A stretch of DNA of 64,000 nt, from assembly GCA_004557505.1 (NCBI GenBank), contig SFGZ01000005.1, positions 1-64,000 of the forward strand, in the 5' to 3' direction. The stretch is from Coriobacteriaceae bacterium. Lineage in GTDB: Bacteria > Actinomycetota > Coriobacteriia > Coriobacteriales > Atopobiaceae. The notes beneath the pieces were generated by a model. It was given only the letters and a program-made list of their open reading frames with translations. It was not told the origin of the DNA and ran no database searches. The first letter of the stretch is position 1. Every line of letters starts with the position of its first letter. This document shows, in pieces, positions 48,836 through 58,190 of the stretch. Both the position numbers and the translations under genes were made by a program.

Positions 48836-51634
48836 TTACTGGGCCTTCTCTGCCTCCTTGCCAGCCGTCTTCTTACGGGAATATGGCGTTCCCCCGAGAG
48901 GGAGCTTGGTACGAAGCACGCCATCGAGGCGGCGATAGGCGTTCTGGATGGCGGGTGCCGTAGGAATGGTAGCAATCTCGCCTATGCCCTTGCCACCGTA
49001 CGCAACCGGGAGGAGGCGCTCCTTCTCCACGTAGATGGCGTCGATGCGGGGGATCTGCGGCGCGCGGAGGAGCCCCAGGGTACCGAAGCGCGCCTGGGGG
49101 ACGCAGTCCCTGAGCGGGAAGTCCTCGGTGAGCGCATAGCCCATGCTCATGAGGACGCCGCCCTCGATCTGGCCTTGGATGGCGATGGGGTTCACGACCT
49201 TGCCCGAGTCGTGGGCCGCATAGACCTCGCTCACGCGACGGTCCTCGCCGAGAACCACGCAGGTGGTGGCGTAGCCGTAGCACACGTGGCTCTTGGGGTT
49301 GGGCTTGTCGGCGCCCAGCTTGTCCGTGGGCTCGAAGTAGACGTAGCGGAACTCGTGGCCCTCGAGGGCGGCGAGCGCCGCAACGGGATCGCGCGGCACC
49401 GCGGCGTGGCCGGCGCTCAGGTCGTTCGGGTGGTTGTTCGTGTAGGGGGTGCCGTCGTCGTACTCGATGGTGGCGCCGTCACCGCGGGCGCACACGGGGG
49501 AGGCGGGCACGTCCTCGCCGCGCTCGACGGCGAGCATGGCGTCGCGCAGGAGGAAGGCGGCGCCGCGCACGGCCTCGCCGGTGATGACGGTCTGGCGCGA
49601 GCCCGAGGTGGTGCCGGAGTCCGGCGCGGCCTCGGTGGAGCACTCGCCGTTCTCGATGGCGGACTTGGGCAGCCCCGTGGCCTCAGAGACGTCCTGCTGG
49701 AAGACGGTGTTGCAGCCCTGGCCGATGTCCGAGGTGGCCGAGTAGACCACGGCGCGCCCACCCTCGACGCGAATGTTGGCGCGGCCGGCGTCGGGCAGGC
49801 CCACGCCCACGCCGGAGTTCTTCATGGCGCAGGCGAGGCCGGCGTGGTCGGCGTTCTTCTCGTACACGTCCTTGACCGCGAGCAGGGTCTCCTTGAGGGC
49901 GGTGGAGCAGTCGGCGACCTGGCCGTTGGGAAGCGCCTCGCCGGGCTCGATGGCGTTCCTGTAGCGGATTTCCCACGGGGAGATGCCGACCTCGTCGGCG
50001 AGGAGGTCGATGAGGCACTCGAGGGCAAACTCGCTCTGGCAGACGCCGAAGCCGCGGAACGCGCCGGCGGGCGGGTTGTTGGTGTAGTAGCCATAGCCGC
50101 GGATGTCGGTGTTCTGGTACGTGTAGGGACCGACGGCGTGGGTGCAGGCGCGCTCGAGCACGGGGCCGCAGAGGCTCGCATAGGCACCGGTGTCAAAGTT
50201 GATCTCGCAGTCCAGGCCGGTGAACCTGCCGTCCCCATCGCATCCCAGGGTGAAGGTGCCCTGCATGGCATGGCGCTTGGGATGGAAGTTGATGGACTCC
50301 TGGCGCGTGAGGCGGCACTTCACCGTGCGGTTGAGCTTGTAGGCCGCGAGCGCCGCAAGGTGCTGTACCGAGACGTCCTCCTTGCCGCCAAAGCCGCCGC
50401 CCACGAGCATGGTCTCGACCACCACGCGCTCGGGGGTCTTGTCCCAGCCAAGCATGTGGGCGGTCTCCTTGCGCGTGTCGTAGGCGCCCTGGTCGCTCGA
50501 GAAGACCTTCACGCCGTCCTTGTAGGGCGTGGCGACGGCGCACTCCGGCTCGAGGAAGGCGTGCTCGGTGAAGGGGGTCTCAAAGCTGCGCGTGACCACG
50601 TGCGCCGAGTGCGCGAGGGCCTCCTTGGCGTTGCCGCGGGTGACGTGACGGCTCTGGCAGACGTTGTCGTGCAGCTCCACGAGGCTGCCGAAGGCGTTGA
50701 GGCTCTTGTGGATGATGGGGGCGCCCGACGCCTTTGCCTCGGCGATGCTGCGCACGGGCTCGAGCGGCTCGTAGTCAACGCGCACAAGGCGCTTTGCGCG
50801 CTCGAGGGTCTTGACGTCCTCGGCGACGACCAGGCAGAGGGCGTCGCCCACGGAGCGGGTGATGTCGCCCTCGGCGATGAAGACGTCCCAGTCCTGGATG
50901 AGGTGGCCCACCTGGTTCACCGGCACGTCCCTGGCCGTGAGGACGGCAAGGACTCCCGGCAGGGCCTCTGCCTTGGAGGCGTCGATCTTGAGGACGCGGG
51001 CGCGCGGGTACCTGGAGCGCACCGCAGAGCCGTACGCCATGTCCGGGAAGTCGCGCTCGTCGAGGTCGTCGGGGTACTTGCCGTAGCCCAGGACCTTGCG
51101 TCGCACGTCCACGCGGAAGGCGCGCCTGCCCACGCCGTAGTCGTCGCCGCGCTCGAGGCCCTCGTCTATCTGGGCGTCGCCACGCAGGACGGCGGCGGCG
51201 AGCTGGATGCCCTCGATGATCTTCTTGTAGCCGGTGCAGCGGCACACGTTGCCGCGGATGGCCCACCTGACCTCGTCCTCGGTGGGATCGGGGTTCTGGC
51301 GCACCAGGGCGGCCCCGCTCATCACCATGCCGGGGATGCAGAAGCCGCACTGCACGGCGCCCACGGCGCCGAAGGCGTAGACGAACGCCTCCTGCTCCTC
51401 GTGGGCAAGGCCCTCCACGGTGAGGACGTGCTTGCCCTGGGCGAGCTTGGTGGTCATGACGCAGCCCTTGGTGGCTATGCCGTCGATGACCACGGTGCAG
51501 GTGCCGCAGGCGCCCTCCGAGCAACCGTCCTTCACGGAGCTGAGGTGCAGGTCGTCGCGGAGGAAGCGCAGGAGCGGCTTGTTCTCGTCGGTCGTGACCT
51601 CCTGGCCGTTCACAAAGAAGCCGTAGGTTGCCAT
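48836..51634 (-). CDS. Fused [2Fe-2S]/molybdenum selenium-dependent hydroxylase, XdhD-like
   Basis: 932 residues. N-terminal ferredoxin domain: GCSEGACGTCTVVIDG, then CGFCIPGMVMSG and VCRCTGYKKIIEG (to about residue 150). The molybdenum domains follow: LVGGGFGGKEDVSVQHLAA, PPAGAFRGFGVCQSEFALE, DIGQGCNTVFQQ and the catalytic Glu in GGKGIGEIATIPTAPAIQNA. No FAD domain is encoded, so electrons probably pass to the ferredoxin and YgfK encoded just upstream. Length and fusion match the selenium-dependent hydroxylase group that includes E. coli XdhD. Probably acts on a purine intermediate; reduction rather than oxidation is possible. RBS GGGAGGGGGAG before 51634. Confidence 0.92.
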   Translation of the reverse strand: MATYGFFVNGQEVTTDENKPLLRFLRDDLHLSSVKDGCSEGACGTCTVVIDGIATKGCVMTTKLAQGKHVLTVEGLAHEEQEAFVYAFGAVGAVQCGFCIPGMVMSGAALVRQNPDPTEDEVRWAIRGNVCRCTGYKKIIEGIQLAAAVLRGDAQIDEGLERGDDYGVGRRAFRVDVRRKVLGYGKYPDDLDERDFPDMAYGSAVRSRYPRARVLKIDASKAEALPGVLAVLTARDVPVNQVGHLIQDWDVFIAEGDITRSVGDALCLVVAEDVKTLERAKRLVRVDYEPLEPVRSIAEAKASGAPIIHKSLNAFGSLVELHDNVCQSRHVTRGNAKEALAHSAHVVTRSFETPFTEHAFLEPECAVATPYKDGVKVFSSDQGAYDTRKETAHMLGWDKTPERVVVETMLVGGGFGGKEDVSVQHLAALAAYKLNRTVKCRLTRQESINFHPKRHAMQGTFTLGCDGDGRFTGLDCEINFDTGAYASLCGPVLERACTHAVGPYTYQNTDIRGYGYYTNNPPAGAFRGFGVCQSEFALECLIDLLADEVGISPWEIRYRNAIEPGEALPNGQVADCSTALKETLLAVKDVYEKNADHAGLACAMKNSGVGVGLPDAGRANIRVEGGRAVVYSATSDIGQGCNTVFQQDVSEATGLPKSAIENGECSTEAAPDSGTTSGSRQTVITGEAVRGAAFLLRDAMLAVERGEDVPASPVCARGDGATIEYDDGTPYTNNHPNDLSAGHAAVPRDPVAALAALEGHEFRYVYFEPTDKLGADKPNPKSHVCYGYATTCVVLGEDRRVSEVYAAHDSGKVVNPIAIQGQIEGGVLMSMGYALTEDFPLRDCVPQARFGTLGLLRAPQIPRIDAIYVEKERLLPVAYGGKGIGEIATIPTAPAIQNAYRRLDGVLRTKLPLGGTPYSRKKTAGKEAEKAQ

Positions 51635-51646
51635 CTCTCCCCCTCC

Positions 51647-52117
51647 CTAGAGGCCCTTGGCGATGATGCCGAAGGCGTCGTGGATGACCCCGCGCGGGCA
51701 CTTGGCCGCGCACATGCCGCAGGAGATGCAGCCCTGCTGGTCGATGACGGCAAGGTCGTCGGTCACGCGGACCGCGCCCGAGGTGCAGGAGCGCTCGCAG
51801 GCGCCGCAGGCGATGCAGCTCGCCTGGCAACGCGCGCGTGCCGCGGGGCCGGCCTCGCGGTTGGAGCAGAGCACCTGGATGCGCTGGCGGCGCGGGGCCA
51901 TGCCGATGATGTGCTGCTCGCACATGCGCTCGCACAGGCCGCAGCCAACGCAGGCGTCGCGGTCCACGCGCGCCACGCCGTTCTCGTCGAGTTCGATCGC
52001 ATGCGTGCGGCAGGCGGCAACGCACAGGCCGCACCCGATGCACCCATGTGGGCAGCGGTCGGGCGCGGGTCCCCCGGCGCATCTCACGACCGCGACCATG
52101 TCCCTTGTACGTGCCAT
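51647..52117 (-). CDS. Multi-[4Fe-4S] ferredoxin
   Basis: 156 residues with four CxxCxxCxxxC-type motifs: CIGCGLCVAACR, CVGCGLCERMCE, CIACGACERSCT and CISCGMCAAKCP, so up to four clusters. A Cys-containing DRCPHG segment precedes the first motif. It lies 12 nt upstream of the XdhD-like gene and after ygfK, in the position of YgfS-like proteins. Likely electron carrier between YgfK and the hydroxylase. Confidence 0.88.
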   Translation of the reverse strand: MARTRDMVAVVRCAGGPAPDRCPHGCIGCGLCVAACRTHAIELDENGVARVDRDACVGCGLCERMCEQHIIGMAPRRQRIQVLCSNREAGPAARARCQASCIACGACERSCTSGAVRVTDDLAVIDQQGCISCGMCAAKCPRGVIHDAFGIIAKGL

Positions 52118-52140
52118 ACCTCAGTCCCCCGTATGAGCTA

Positions 52141-52170
52141 CGGCGGGGCGACCGCGCGGCCGCCCCGCCG
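52141..52170 (-). terminator. Hairpin between ygfK and the ferredoxin gene
   Basis: Perfect 10-bp stem CGGCGGGGCG/CGCCCCGCCG with a 10-nt loop in the 85-nt gap between ygfK stop and ferredoxin start. It may attenuate or stabilise mRNA ends within the operon. Confidence 0.5.
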
Positions 52171-52202
52171 GCGTGTTCTTCGTGGCGCGAAGGCGCCCCA
52201 GC

Positions 52203-55196
52203 CTACTTAGCGAGCAGGTAGGCGTAGCTGTCGCGCACCGCCGCGATGGTGGCGCGCACCGCTTCGGGAAGGCCGCAGTCGGCGTCATCCACGTCGTAGG
52301 CCGCGACGGTTCCGTCAAGCCTCACGAGCATGCCGCCCTCGACGGGGAGGAAGCCCTCGTTCTGGGAGTCGTCGAAGTCCTCCCTGCTCCAGAACAGGGT
52401 GAGCTTGTCGCGATAGGGCCTCCCCTCGGAGTACGGGCAGAACACGGCGCAGTTGCCGCACTCGTTGCACATGCCGTCCACGTGGACGATCTGGCGCTCG
52501 CGCATGCCGGGCACGCGGATGGCCACGTTGGCGCGGTTGGGGCAGACCTCGCAGCAGGTCTCGCACACGGTCGCGCAGCCAAGGCAGCGCACGCGCGCGA
52601 GTGACGCGACGTCGGCCTCGAGGCTGCCGCGGGAAGCGAGGGGCTTCTCGTAGCTGGGGTTGACGTTCTTCTCGGACATGGCGTCGAAGGAGGCGCCGGC
52701 GATGGCACCGGCGACGGTCATGGCGTCGGCGATGGCCTTGACCACGGTGGCGGGTCCGCAGCGGGCGTCGCCCGCGGCAAAGACGTGCGGCACGCTGGTC
52801 TCGAGGGCGTCCGTCACAACGGGGCGGCCCCTCTCGTCCAGCTCGCAGCCGGTTGTCTGGTAGAGGCCCCGCTCGATGCGCTCGCCCACGGCGGTGATGA
52901 CGGCGGTGGCGGGCACGCCCATGGTCTCGCCCGTGGGCTCGGGGGCACGCCGCCCAGAGGCATCCGCAGCGCCCAGGCGCATGACGTCGCAGGTCAGCGT
53001 GCCGTTGGCAAGCTCACCCGGGGAGAGGAGCTCCATGAGCTCCACGCCGTCCGCAAGCGCCATGGCAAGCTCCTCCTCGTCGGCGGGCATGTAGCGGCGG
53101 GTGCGACGATAGACAAGGCGCACGTGCTCGACGCCGGGCACGCGCTTGGCGGCGCGGGCCACGTCCATGGCCGTGTTGCCGCCGCCGATGACCACCACGT
53201 CTGTGCCAAGCTCGCACTGGGCGGGGTCCTGCTTGAAGTCGCGCAGGAAGTCGATAGCGTCGAGGGCCTCGCCGCTGCGCAGGGCCTCACGGCCCGGCGC
53301 CCAGGCGCCAATGGCCACCACGACGTCGGTGAAGCCCTGGCCCAGAAGGTCGCGCGCATCCGTGACCTCGACGCCCGTCTCGAACGTGGCGCCGTATGCC
53401 GAGCAGAGCTCAATGTCGTGATCGATGGCCTCGTCAGAGATGCGGAAGCCCGGAATCACGTGGCGCACAACGCCGCCGAGCTCGGCGCTGCGCTCGAAGA
53501 CGGTGACGTCGACGCCGGCGCGTGAGAGGAACGACGCCGCAGCGAGGCCAGCGGGGCCGGCGCCCACGACGGCGACCCTGCGCTCGGTCGCGGTGCCACG
53601 CGCGGAAAGCGTGGGCAGGACCTCGGCCAGGCCCTTCTCGGCAGCCAGAAGCTTGAACTCGCGGATGTGTACGTGCTCCTCGTAGTAGTTACGCATGCAG
53701 GAGTTGCCGCAGGTGTGCGGGCAGATGGTGCCCGTGATGAAAGGCAGGGCGTTGCGCTCGAGGATGATGCGGAGGGCGTCGGCGTAGCGGCCCTCGCCGC
53801 AGGCCATGAGATAGCCCGGAATGTCCTGCCCGATGGGGCAGTCCTCGCGGCAGGGGGCCGTGAAGCAGTCGATGAGCGGCAGCTCGTGGCCCACGTGGCG
53901 CTCGGGCACGGGCTTGATGGGCTTGCGATAGCGGGGGTTGGCGAGGGCGTCGTCCACGATGGCCGCGACCTTGGCGGGGTCTACCCTTGTGAAGGGCTTA
54001 TCGTCGATGCCGTCAAGGGCCTCGCCGATCTGGCCGAGGCGCTGGTAGCCGCCGGGCTTGAGGAGCGTGGTGGCCACGGTGACGGGCCAAATGCCCGCGT
54101 CTACGAGCGAGCGCACGTTGAGGGCGTCCGCGCCGCCGGAGAAGGAGATGCGCAGGCTTCCGTCGAACTCGTCGGCGATGCGCTTGGCGAGCGAGACGGT
54201 GAGCGGGTAGAGCGAGCGGCCGGACATGTACATCTCGTCGCTAGGCAGCTCGGAGCGGGTGACGTCCACCGGGAAGGTGTTGGTGAGCTTGACGCCAAAC
54301 TCGACGCCGCGCTCCGACGCCAGGGCGGCGAGGCGCTTGAGCATGGGCACGGCGTCGGCCCACTGAAGGTCCTCGTTGAAGTGGTGCTCGTCGAAGGCGA
54401 TGTAATCAAAGCCCAGCGAGTCCAGGGTCTTGCGCGCGTACTCGTAGCCCAAAAGCGTGGGGTTGCACTTGATGTAGGTGTTCAGGCCCTTCTCGGTGAT
54501 CAGGTGCGTCGCGATACGCTCGATCTCGGCCGGCGGGCAGCCATGAAGCGTGGACTCGGTGACCGAGCGGGAGACGTGCGGCGAGATGGAGTCGACAAAG
54601 GCGGCGTCGACGTTCTGGAAGCGGTCGGCGTTGGCCTTGGCCCAGGCGATGGCGTTTTGGAAGACGGGGGTGCCGGAGGCGTCCTTCATGTCGTTGATGT
54701 AGGTGTCGACCTTATCGCCCTTGATGCCATCGAGGTCGTAGCCAACCGACATGTTGAAGACGAAGCCGTCCGGGTCGCCAAGGCCATACTCGCGGGCCAA
54801 AAGCTTGCAGGCAACCCAGGCCTTGACGTACTCGTCGAAGGCGCCGGGCACGGTGAGCTCGGTGGACCACTCGCAGTTGTAGCCCTCGTCGTCAGCCAGG
54901 ATGCAGGGCTTGTTCACGCAGGCGGAGAGCTCGGCGCCGTCCATCTTCTGGACGGTCTTGAGCTCGAAGAAGCGCGCGCCGGTGACATAGGCGGCAATGA
55001 TGTTCTGGGCAAGCTGGGTGTTGGGGCCGGCGGCCGGGCCGACGGGCAGCTCGACCCTCTCGCCGAAGATGGGCCGGGCATGTCCGCCGAGCTCGACGAG
55101 GCGAGACTCGCCAAAGATGGTTCCCTGGGTCTCCTTCTCGGTTAGGATCCAGTCCATAAGCCGGTCGAACGGGATGGGGCGCATAATGTCGCTCAT
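52203..55196 (-). CDS. ygfK: YgfK, flavin/Fe-S oxidoreductase (putative selenate reductase subunit)
   Basis: 997 residues. N-terminal part (1-400) has a dihydroorotate-dehydrogenase-like barrel (LDSLGFDYIAFDEHHFN, ISFSGGADALNVRSLVD). Around residue 440 begins the GltB/D-type Fe-S region TAPCREDCPIGQDIPGYL with TICPHTCGNSCMR. The NAD(P)/FAD domain has VVGAGPAGLAAASFLSRAG near 545 and FAAGDARCGPATVVKAI. Two more cluster motifs close the protein at about 870 and 910 (CLGCATVCETCCEVCP, CNECGNCAVFCP). It probably links NAD(P)H to the ferredoxin and hydroxylase. Known association: gene required with ssnA and ygeX for anaerobic purine use. Start at 55196 with GGAGAGGAA. Confidence 0.93.
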   Translation of the reverse strand: MSDIMRPIPFDRLMDWILTEKETQGTIFGESRLVELGGHARPIFGERVELPVGPAAGPNTQLAQNIIAAYVTGARFFELKTVQKMDGAELSACVNKPCILADDEGYNCEWSTELTVPGAFDEYVKAWVACKLLAREYGLGDPDGFVFNMSVGYDLDGIKGDKVDTYINDMKDASGTPVFQNAIAWAKANADRFQNVDAAFVDSISPHVSRSVTESTLHGCPPAEIERIATHLITEKGLNTYIKCNPTLLGYEYARKTLDSLGFDYIAFDEHHFNEDLQWADAVPMLKRLAALASERGVEFGVKLTNTFPVDVTRSELPSDEMYMSGRSLYPLTVSLAKRIADEFDGSLRISFSGGADALNVRSLVDAGIWPVTVATTLLKPGGYQRLGQIGEALDGIDDKPFTRVDPAKVAAIVDDALANPRYRKPIKPVPERHVGHELPLIDCFTAPCREDCPIGQDIPGYLMACGEGRYADALRIILERNALPFITGTICPHTCGNSCMRNYYEEHVHIREFKLLAAEKGLAEVLPTLSARGTATERRVAVVGAGPAGLAAASFLSRAGVDVTVFERSAELGGVVRHVIPGFRISDEAIDHDIELCSAYGATFETGVEVTDARDLLGQGFTDVVVAIGAWAPGREALRSGEALDAIDFLRDFKQDPAQCELGTDVVVIGGGNTAMDVARAAKRVPGVEHVRLVYRRTRRYMPADEEELAMALADGVELMELLSPGELANGTLTCDVMRLGAADASGRRAPEPTGETMGVPATAVITAVGERIERGLYQTTGCELDERGRPVVTDALETSVPHVFAAGDARCGPATVVKAIADAMTVAGAIAGASFDAMSEKNVNPSYEKPLASRGSLEADVASLARVRCLGCATVCETCCEVCPNRANVAIRVPGMRERQIVHVDGMCNECGNCAVFCPYSEGRPYRDKLTLFWSREDFDDSQNEGFLPVEGGMLVRLDGTVAAYDVDDADCGLPEAVRATIAAVRDSYAYLLAK

Positions 55197-55310
55197 TGCG
55201 ATTCCTCTCCAGAAACGCAGTTCCGTGGGGACGTGGGGCGTGCGCGGCGCCACGGGATCCGCGCACGTCGTGGCGGCGGCGCGCAAGTATCGCCGCTGCC
55301 GGGAAGACGC

Positions 55311-56663
55311 CTAGTACTCGCGGTCGTTGAGCTCTCCCCAGAGCCGTTTGGACTGGTCGAGCACGAAAGCGTCAATCCTATCCTTGTCGATGTCCGTGAA
55401 CTCGCGGTCGTGGTAGACCACGCGGCCGTTCACGATGGTGGTGCGGCAGTCGTGGCCCTCGACGCCAAAGAGGATGTGGCCGTCGACGTTCTCCGCGCCG
55501 ATGGGCGTGGGCGCCGGATAGTCGAACACGGCGACGTCCGCGGCGGCGCCGGGCGCGAGCACGCCCAGGGGCTTGCCCTGCGGCTTGGTCGCAAAGTACA
55601 TGTTGGCGACCTCGGCGTTGTTCTCGAAGAGCATGGCCATGGCCTCGCCCCAGGCGACGTTTGGCAGCGCGGAGTTGAGGCGCTGCAGGGGCACGAAGGC
55701 CTTGAGGGACTGGAGCATGTCGTGGGTGTAGGCGTCGGTGCCCATGGTCACGGTGATGCCGCGCTTGAAGAACTCGAGCACCGGGGCGGTGCCCACGGCG
55801 TTGTTGGCGTTTGACTGCGGGTTGTTGACCACCTTGGTGCGGGTCTCGGCGACAAGCTCCATGTCGGCGGGGGTGATGTGGATGCAGTGGCCCAGCATGG
55901 TCTTCTCGCCCAGGATGCCGTGGTCGAGAAGGCGGTGGATCGAGGTGCAGCCGTGCCTCTGGGCAGAGTCATAGACGTCGTTCATGCCCTCGCACACGTG
56001 AATGTGGAAACCGGTGAGGCCGTTGTTCGCCTCGACCATGCGCTCGAGCGCCTCGTCCGGCAGCGTGAAGAGGGCGTGCCCGCCGAACATGGCGGCGACC
56101 ATGTCGTCCTGGTCGGCGGCCCAGCGGGCGAAATCGGCGTTCTCCTGGATGGACTGGTCGAGCTTCTCCTTGCCGTCGCGGTCGGAGACCTCGTAGCACA
56201 GGCAGGCGCGCATGCCCATCTCCTGCGCCACGTCCTTGATGGCAAAAAGTGAGCCGGGGACCTGGCGGAAGCTCGCGTGGTGGTCGAAGAGGGTGGTCAC
56301 GCCGTTGCGGAACGACTCCATCATGGTCACGTACGCGCAGGCGCGCGTGCCGTCGAGCGTGAGGTGGCGGTCGATGTTCCACCACTGCTGCTCGAGGTTC
56401 TCGAGGAAGTTGGTGGGGTTGCACCCCTTGATGGCGAGGCCGCGCGCCAGGCCGGAGTAGATGTGGGTGTGGCAGTTGATGAGACCGGGCATGATGAGGC
56501 CGCCGTGGGCGTCGATGAACTCGGCCGTGGGGTAGGCGGCGTCCATCTCGGCGCGCGTGCCAACGGCCACGATCCTGTCACGGTCGATGACAACGGCGCC
56601 GTCCCCGATGAAGGGCGTCTGGGGGTCTCTGGTTACGACCCGGCCATTTCCAACAAGTAGCAT
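55311..56663 (-). CDS. ssnA: SsnA amidohydrolase
   Basis: 450 residues. Metal ligands in INCHTHIYSGLARG, FHIHVCEG, LGHCIHITP and MGTDAYTHDM. The region TNFLENLEQQWWNIDRHLT is typical of SsnA and separates it from guanine deaminase and chlorohydrolases. It is one of the enzymes tied to anaerobic purine breakdown, probably opening or deaminating a reduced purine. First gene of ssnA-ygfK-ferredoxin-xdhD-like. Upstream, CTAACAAATATTTTG (56886-56900) resembles the A/T-tract elements at other purine promoters. RBS GGGGGAGAGG before 56663. Confidence 0.93.
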   Translation of the reverse strand: MLLVGNGRVVTRDPQTPFIGDGAVVIDRDRIVAVGTRAEMDAAYPTAEFIDAHGGLIMPGLINCHTHIYSGLARGLAIKGCNPTNFLENLEQQWWNIDRHLTLDGTRACAYVTMMESFRNGVTTLFDHHASFRQVPGSLFAIKDVAQEMGMRACLCYEVSDRDGKEKLDQSIQENADFARWAADQDDMVAAMFGGHALFTLPDEALERMVEANNGLTGFHIHVCEGMNDVYDSAQRHGCTSIHRLLDHGILGEKTMLGHCIHITPADMELVAETRTKVVNNPQSNANNAVGTAPVLEFFKRGITVTMGTDAYTHDMLQSLKAFVPLQRLNSALPNVAWGEAMAMLFENNAEVANMYFATKPQGKPLGVLAPGAAADVAVFDYPAPTPIGAENVDGHILFGVEGHDCRTTIVNGRVVYHDREFTDIDKDRIDAFVLDQSKRLWGELNDREY

Positions 56664-57320
56664 AGGACCTCTCCCCCTTGCTACATGCCGCAGATCAGCT
56701 ACGGCCCAACCTGTGTTCGCCTCGGCCCTCTCGTGCCGAGACGGCCGGACGTTGCGCGAACGCGACCGCGTCGCATGGGCATCCGGCTACCCAACCGCAA
56801 GCAAGGCGCAGGCACGAGGCCATTCCCCGCTGGCCTCTCCCTGCGAATCGCCCTTTTGGCGAATCTTCGCACTTCTTGTAATACAACCTAACAAATATTT
56901 TGCTTCAAATTGGCGTCCGGCGTGCCGTAGTTGGGAGAACATCGGCGTACGGTCGATTGCCGGTGTGGGCGGTAACGTTATGTTCTGGAAAAACTAACGT
57001 AGCGGCGCCAGCCGGGGCCTCGGCGCACCCTTGCGGGAGCTACAGCCTTGAGCTGGGGGTCATTGGCGCTGATGCGACGGCGTGGCAGGTGATGGCCCCA
57101 GGCGGGAGGCGGCTCTTGGGCCGAGGCGCGCACGCTCCCACATGCGCGTTTGCGTTAAAACAGGCGCCATGTGCGTTCCGCAGCCGTCTCGGGGTGCTAG
57201 TATTTTTTACCTACTGGCTTCTCCGCCCACGCATATGACTGTGTCACGTAGCCTGGGCCCAGGCGCAGAGAGCGAGTGCGCCGCAGATGGGCGGGCCCAC
57301 CGGAAAGGGGTCACGGAAAC
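56664..57320. other. Divergent region between ssnA and the YheO-type regulator
   Basis: 657 bp. An AT-rich island at 56870-56915 probably holds the ssnA promoter, and TAGTATTTTTTACCTACT around 57200 the regulator promoter. Inverted AACGTTA/TAACGT half-sites lie at 56972-56999. Several short frames have no homology or ribosome binding sites and are not called. Confidence 0.5.
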
Positions 57321-57971
57321 ATGAGGAAGTCCGAGGTCGAGTTTCTCTCTCGCCTTGCAAAGGGCATTGCCGCCCAGTTTGGAAGCAACTGCGAGGTCGT
57401 TGTCCACGACCTGGAGTCCGAGGACCCCGACAGCACCATCGTCGCGATCGAGAACGGACAGGTCTCTGGCAGAGAGCTTGGCGACGGCCCGTCCAACGTG
57501 GTGCTCAAGGCCCTCAGCTCGGACCCGGACAAGCTCCAGGACCACCTTGCCTACCACACGCGCACCGAGGACGGCCGAGAGCTGCGCTCGAGCACGATCT
57601 TCTTCCGCGACGAGACGGGCAAGCCGGTGGCGATCTTCGCCATAAACTACGACTCCACGCCCATCATGGCGTTGCAGAACATGCTCAAGGACTTCAGCTC
57701 GCTCGCCAGCCCCGCCACGGACGAGCCGGACGTCATCCCCCACAACGTGAACGACCTTCTGGCCGAGCTCATCGACCAGAGCGTACGCCTGGTGGGCAAG
57801 CCCGTCGCGCTCATGACCAGGGAGGACAAGGTCAAAGCCATAGGCTTCCTCGACAGCTCCGGGGCCTTCCTCATCACCAAGGCGGGCCAGAAGGTCTGCA
57901 ACTACTTCGGCATCTCGAAGTATACGCTGTACAGCTACATGGACGAGGCAAGGTCAAGCAAGAAGGGGTAG
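57321..57971 (+). CDS. YheO-type PAS-like/HTH transcriptional regulator
   Basis: 216 residues. N-terminal YheO/PAS-like sensor domain (SRLAKGIAAQFGSNCEVVVHDLESEDPDSTIVAIENG; GKPVAIFAINYDST). C-terminal helix-turn-helix (ELIDQSVRLVGKPVALMTREDKVKAIGFLDSSGAFLI followed by VCNYFGISKYTLYSYMDEAR). Regulators of this group (DauR/YheO) often sit beside RidA and amino-acid or purine breakdown genes. Divergent from ssnA and the only recognisable transcription factor next to the purine genes, it is a good candidate regulator. Start at 57321 after GAAAGGGGTCACGG. Confidence 0.88.
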   Translation: MRKSEVEFLSRLAKGIAAQFGSNCEVVVHDLESEDPDSTIVAIENGQVSGRELGDGPSNVVLKALSSDPDKLQDHLAYHTRTEDGRELRSSTIFFRDETGKPVAIFAINYDSTPIMALQNMLKDFSSLASPATDEPDVIPHNVNDLLAELIDQSVRLVGKPVALMTREDKVKAIGFLDSSGAFLITKAGQKVCNYFGISKYTLYSYMDEARSSKKG

Positions 57972-58190
57972 GCATGTCCGGCCTGGGGCGAGAGGCCGGC
58001 GACGGACGTGTTCACCGGCTACACCGACTCTGCCGTGGTGGCGGGCAGCTGCGGGAACCCCACGTGCCTCTCGTACGGTCCGGGCAGCCTCGAGCTTGCC
58101 CACAAGCCCAACGAGCACGTCCCCGTGGCGGACCTCGCGCGCGTGCGCGCGGTGCTCTCGCGCCTGGCGGCAGACACGCTGTGGCCATAG
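57972..58190 (+). pseudogene. 3' remnant of an M20-family peptidase gene
   Basis: Directly after the regulator stop codon, in the same frame, codons read GERPATDVFTGYTDSAVVAG, then CLSYGPGSLELAHKPNEHV and a C-terminal helix to a stop. This is the C-terminal end of ArgE/DapE/M20 peptidases, whose metal-binding His lies in the AHKPNE motif. The first 300 or more residues are missing, and no start with a ribosome binding site precedes it. Likely a deletion scar joining the regulator to the tail of a former peptidase gene. Confidence 0.65.

Noticed and set aside
48836..51634. Selenocysteine codons in the hydroxylase or other genes
   Set aside because: No in-frame TGA with flanking homology was seen in the hydroxylases or SelD. 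Selenium in these enzymes is a cofactor ligand, not an amino acid.
48833..52210. An 1125-codon open frame on the plus strand
   Set aside because: Antisense to the XdhD-like hydroxylase and ferredoxin genes, with no domains. A by-product of high GC content.
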